NCBI GenBank assembly: GCA_937925645.1
Contig: CALAMB010000286.1
Coordinates: 1 to 32,990, forward strand
Direction: 5' to 3'
Length of the DNA stretch: 32,990 bases
Source: an uncultured Acidobacteriota bacterium
GTDB lineage: Bacteria; Acidobacteriota; JAAYUB01
In this document: piece after piece, positions 29,983 to 32,990 of the stretch
Layout: every line of letters starts with the position of its first letter
Numbering within the stretch: position 1 is the first letter of the stretch
Program-made: the position numbers and the translations under genes
The notes under the pieces: generated by a model
Seen by the model: only the letters and a program-made list of their open reading frames with translations
The model's database searches: none
What the model was told of the DNA's origin: nothing

Positions 29983-30756
29983 CTACGACGGGATCCGGCG
30001 CAGGTGCTCCTTGTGGGCGTAGCAGTAGAGGCAGCCGTGGGCGCAGGCGCCCCCCAGTGCCTGGCGCTTGGCGATGACGCAGCGGCACCCCGGTCGCTGC
30101 CGCCCCGGGGCGATCCGTTTGAAGCGGTCCACGCCGATGGCCGCCAGCAGCGCGTCGTCCACGCAGCCGGTGTGCTCGGCCCCCTCCACCTGGTACGGCA
30201 TCCCGCAGAACGACACGAGGCCGGTAAAATCAGGCCGCGCGCGCAGCAGCTCGCGAAGCCACCATGCGGCCAGCTCCGGATCCGGATAGACGGCCCGCCC
30301 CGACTTTTTGCTGTAGCGGCTCCGGTCGATCCCCAGCTTGTGGAACAGGGTGTCGTGCCCCTTGTAGAACTGGATGATGGAGGTGATGGTGCGCACCGGC
30401 GCGGCGATGCCGGCGAGCACCGCGGTGGCGCGGCCCAATCCCTCGGCGGTGGGGATGCCGGGGTCCACCCGCAGCCGCAGCCGCTCCAGGCCCATGGCGT
30501 CCGCCACCCGGTTGAAATGCGCCACCATGGTTTCCGGCGGCGCCACCCCCGGCTCCAACCAGGTGCCGCCCCAGCCGGTGATGGTGAGCCCCAGGGCCAC
30601 CCGCGGGTGGCCCCGGAAGAAATCCACGGGGACGAGGTTCTTGGAGTAGACCACGAGCGGCTGGCCGGATTCGGCCACTGCGGCCACCGCCGGCCAGTGG
30701 AAGAACGGGTCGGACGTTTCCGTGACCCAGACGAATTCGGTGGTTGTGTTGTCCAT
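29983..30756 (-). CDS. DUF1848-family protein with a C-terminal radical-SAM-like cysteine motif
   Basis: 257 residues, GGGGGA before the ATG. The N-terminal part is barrel-like (FVWVTETSDPFF, LVVYSKNLVPVDFF, LGLTITGWGG, RLRLRVDPGIPT). The end holds Cys224, Cys226, Cys238, Cys242 and Cys245. The last three read ACAHGCLYCYA, a CX3CX2C motif as in radical SAM proteins but at the C-terminus rather than the N-terminus. This cysteine cluster defines DUF1848 as I know it, and it likely binds an iron-sulfur cluster. TSIIQFYKGHDTLF and SFCGMPYQVEGAEHTGCVDD are other family-like blocks. The reaction is unknown. It converges with the VOC gene and is divergent from the peptidase gene. A possible extended -10 (TATACT, 30769-30774) lies very close to the start. 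Confidence 0.85.
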   Translation of the reverse strand: MDNTTTEFVWVTETSDPFFHWPAVAAVAESGQPLVVYSKNLVPVDFFRGHPRVALGLTITGWGGTWLEPGVAPPETMVAHFNRVADAMGLERLRLRVDPGIPTAEGLGRATAVLAGIAAPVRTITSIIQFYKGHDTLFHKLGIDRSRYSKKSGRAVYPDPELAAWWLRELLRARPDFTGLVSFCGMPYQVEGAEHTGCVDDALLAAIGVDRFKRIAPGRQRPGCRCVIAKRQALGGACAHGCLYCYAHKEHLRRIPS

Positions 30757-30866
30757 GATGTCCCCCTTAGTATAGCAATGAAACCCGAATTTTCAGACCG
30801 GCTTGAGAAGATGTTTGGCCGGTTGTCCGTAAGAATCAGCGGAATGTAATAAACAAGGAGTCGTCC

Positions 30867-32927
30867 ATGAAGAAACATTGGATCATCGTTTCTTTGGCGG
30901 TGATGCTGAGCGCAGGCGCCTGGGCCGCCACTGCGGAGCCGAACGCGGCGCGGCACGTGCCCACGGTGGACGAGCTGCTGCAGCTGCGCGTGCCGCGCCT
31001 GGCCGAAATCTCGCCCGACGGCCGCTGGGTGGCCTACTCGGTGCTGACACCCGACTTCAAGAAGGACGCGTTCACGCCGCAGGTCTGGCTGGCGGAGACA
31101 GCCACCGGCCGCACCTTCCAGCTCACCCGCGGCGACGACGGCGCCGGCAATCCGAAGTGGTCGCCGGACGGCCGCTGGCTGTCGTTCGTGTCGGGCCGGG
31201 ACGGCGGCAAGAACCAGCTGTTCCTCATCAGCCCGGACGGGGGCGAGGCGGTGCGGATCACCGACGCCAAGGACGGCGGCGGCGATTACGAGTGGTCGGC
31301 GGACGGCCGCCAGATCGCCTTCCTCGCCGAGGAGCCGGAGGTGCCGGCGGACAAGGACCGGACGGAGCACCTGGGCGATTTCCGCGTGGTCCGCAGCGAC
31401 TATCGCCACACCCATCTCTGGACAATCGACGTGGCGAAGGCCCTGGAAACGCCCGCCGCCGGCGTGCAGCGGACAAAGGGGCGCGATTTCAGTGTCGGCG
31501 ACTTCGCCTGGTCGCCCGATGGCACCCGGATCGCCTTCAGCGCCACGGTGAATCCCGACCTGGTGCAGAGCGCCAGCGCGGACATCTACCTGCTGAAGCT
31601 CGCGGACGACACGGTGACGAAGATCGTGGACCAGCCCGGCCCTGACACGGCGCCCGTCTGGTCCCCCGACGGCGCCCGGATCGCCTTCGCCTCGGCCATG
31701 GGCAACCCGCGGTACTACGCGCTCAACTCGCGGTTGGCAATGGTGCCGGCCGCCGGCGGCGCGCCCGTGTCGCTCACGGACGCCTTCGATGAGAACCCGC
31801 GCCTGATGAGTTGGAAAACGGAAGGCATCTATTTCTCGGCCCTGCAGCGCACCGCCATGCACCTGTTCCGGGTGCGCCCCGAAGACCGCCGGATCGACCG
31901 GGTGTCACAGCCCGACGGCCTCCTGGCCGGCGCCTTCAGCCTGACGCGGGACGGCCGCGCCGTGGCGTTCCTCGCCGGCGCCCCCGACGCGCTTCCGGAA
32001 GTGTATGTGACCGAGGCGGAGCCGTTCGCGCCGCGCCGCCTCACCGACTTCAACGCCCAGACGACCGGCCTCATCCTGGGCACCCGCGAACTCATCACCT
32101 GGACCAGCCGCGACGGCGAATCCATCGAGGGCGTGCTCATCAAGCCGGCCGACTTCGACCCGGCCAAACGGTACGCCCTGCTCTGCGTCATCCACGGCGG
32201 GCCCACCGGCATCGACCGGCCGGTGCTCCTCCAGCCCGACTCCCGCTACTACCCGGCGGACATCTGGGCGGCGCGCGGCGCCCTGGTCCTGAAGGTGAAC
32301 TACCGCGGCAGCGCCGGCTACGGCGAGCGGTTCCGCACGCTCAACATGCGCAATCTGGGCGTAGGCGACGCCTGGGACGTGCTTTCGGGCGTGGACCACC
32401 TGGTGGCGCAGGGATGGGTGGATCCCAAGCGAGTGGGTTGCATGGGCTGGAGCCAGGGCGGCTACATCTCGGCGTTCCTCACCACGTCCTCGGACCGCTT
32501 CGCCGCCATCTCGGTGGGCGCCGGCATCTCCAACTGGGCGACCTACTACTACAACACCGACATCACTCCCTTCACGATCAACTATCTCGGCGACGATCCG
32601 GTGGACGACCCGGAAATCTACCGCCTCACTTCGCCCATGAGCTACATCAGGGAGGCGAAGACGCCCACCCTGATCCAGCACGGCGAGAACGACCGGCGCG
32701 TCCCCATCCCCAACGCCTATGAGCTGCGCCAGGGTCTCGAGGACCGGGGCGTGCCGGTGGAGATGGTGGTGTACAAGGGCTTCGGCCACGGCATCGGCAA
32801 GCCGCGGGCGTCGCGCGCCGTCATGCGCCATAACCTCGAATGGTTCGGCCACCATTTGTGGGGCGATCCCAAGCCCGACTTCACCCGGCCTGAGGTGCCC
32901 AAAGCCGACAAAAAGGAAGAGAAATAA
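30867..32927 (+). CDS. secreted S9-family (prolyl oligopeptidase-type) peptidase
   Basis: 686 residues, AAGGAG before the ATG. A signal peptide (about 1-21, AGAWAATA) is followed by a beta-propeller (about 35-400) with repeated blade motifs (WSPDGRWLSFVSGRD, WSADGRQIAFLAE, WSPDGTRIAFSA, WSPDGARIAFAS). The alpha/beta-hydrolase domain follows (about 415-665). The catalytic triad is Ser529 in GWSQGGY, Asp609 in HGENDRRVP and His641 in GFGHGIGKP; the oxyanion region is IHGGPTG. Such enzymes cut short peptides, often as dipeptidyl or acylaminoacyl peptidases, in the periplasm. The Lys/Glu tail is probably disordered. The gene is complete, and the contig ends 63 bp after its stop. Confidence 0.95.
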   Translation: MKKHWIIVSLAVMLSAGAWAATAEPNAARHVPTVDELLQLRVPRLAEISPDGRWVAYSVLTPDFKKDAFTPQVWLAETATGRTFQLTRGDDGAGNPKWSPDGRWLSFVSGRDGGKNQLFLISPDGGEAVRITDAKDGGGDYEWSADGRQIAFLAEEPEVPADKDRTEHLGDFRVVRSDYRHTHLWTIDVAKALETPAAGVQRTKGRDFSVGDFAWSPDGTRIAFSATVNPDLVQSASADIYLLKLADDTVTKIVDQPGPDTAPVWSPDGARIAFASAMGNPRYYALNSRLAMVPAAGGAPVSLTDAFDENPRLMSWKTEGIYFSALQRTAMHLFRVRPEDRRIDRVSQPDGLLAGAFSLTRDGRAVAFLAGAPDALPEVYVTEAEPFAPRRLTDFNAQTTGLILGTRELITWTSRDGESIEGVLIKPADFDPAKRYALLCVIHGGPTGIDRPVLLQPDSRYYPADIWAARGALVLKVNYRGSAGYGERFRTLNMRNLGVGDAWDVLSGVDHLVAQGWVDPKRVGCMGWSQGGYISAFLTTSSDRFAAISVGAGISNWATYYYNTDITPFTINYLGDDPVDDPEIYRLTSPMSYIREAKTPTLIQHGENDRRVPIPNAYELRQGLEDRGVPVEMVVYKGFGHGIGKPRASRAVMRHNLEWFGHHLWGDPKPDFTRPEVPKADKKEEK

Positions 32928-32950
32928 GCCGCGCCCGGCGGCCCGCGCCC

Positions 32951-32990
32951 AGATCGGAAGAGCGTCGTGTAGGGAAAGAGTGTAGATCTC
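32951..32990 (+). other. Illumina TruSeq adapter sequence at the contig end (artefact)
   Basis: The last 40 bases, beginning AGATCGGAAGAGCGTCGTGT and ending TGTAGATCTC, match the first 40 bases of the reverse complement of the Illumina universal (P5-side) adapter. They are not genomic. Any open frame crossing 32951 ends in the artefactual peptide IGRASCRERV. Confidence 0.98.

Noticed and set aside
30823..30850. Possible promoter TTGTCC-16 bp-TGTAAT before the S9 peptidase
   Set aside because: The predicted start point would fall in the Shine-Dalgarno site, and the match is weak.
29847..31862. 671-codon minus-strand open frame
   Set aside because: It crosses three well-supported genes (VOC, DUF1848, S9 peptidase) in other frames and has no recognisable domain.
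32719..32985. Small plus-strand open frame at the contig end
   Set aside because: Frame shadow of the S9 peptidase whose C-terminus is translated adapter.

Overview
The window looks like GC-rich chromosome (or metagenome-assembled contig) from a Gram-negative bacterium, most like Acidobacteriota or a relative. The evidence is an outer-membrane beta-barrel protein with a carboxypeptidase-regulatory N-terminus, an LpxL/HtrB-type lipid A acyltransferase, a secreted S9 peptidase, a PDZ-containing multi-membrane sensor, and type III pantothenate kinase next to HD-GYP and PilZ proteins. The phylum is an inference from gene style, not from a marker tree. The last 40 bases (32951-32990) are Illumina adapter, so the right edge is a contig end carrying an artefact. 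No rRNA, tRNA, CRISPR array, prophage or insertion sequence was seen.

Layout. 1-5.3 kb, all minus strand: a PDZ sensor protein cut by the window edge, a beta-barrel protein with a very good sigma70 promoter, and a response regulator/histidine kinase pair. 5.6-13.6 kb, minus strand: one tightly packed run of seven genes. In order of transcription they are HD-GYP sensor, roadblock/LC7 protein, coaX, an unrecognised protein, a RumA/TrmA-type RNA methyltransferase, comEC and a ComEA-like HhH protein. The run has a promoter at 13622-13651 and a strong terminator at 5562-5591. 13.7-17.5 kb: a PilZ protein, ribosomal protein S1 with a repeat-bearing N-terminal extension, and a divergent lipid A-type acyltransferase. 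17.5-21.4 kb: a metallophosphoesterase, a DHWC-motif cupin, an all-alpha unknown protein, an ankyrin protein and a family 2 glycosyltransferase.

21.5-26.7 kb is the most interesting part. An NrtR-like regulator (Nudix-related repressor of NAD metabolism) is divergent from a four-gene operon: a HemW-like radical SAM protein, a small radical SAM protein, a NadD-like nucleotidyltransferase, and a fusion of a second NadD-like domain to an NAD kinase. The intergenic region holds two good promoters facing apart, an 18-bp direct repeat spaced exactly 100 bp, and AT-rich palindromes over both -10 boxes. The regulator and the NAD enzymes point to NAD(P) homeostasis. Why two radical SAM enzymes belong there is unexplained, and this is the best candidate for an undescribed system in the window.

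26.8-32.9 kb: a secreted coiled-coil protein, a DUF4139 protein, a VOC/glyoxalase-fold protein, a DUF1848 protein with a radical-SAM-like cysteine motif at its C-terminus, and an S9 prolyl-oligopeptidase-family peptidase.
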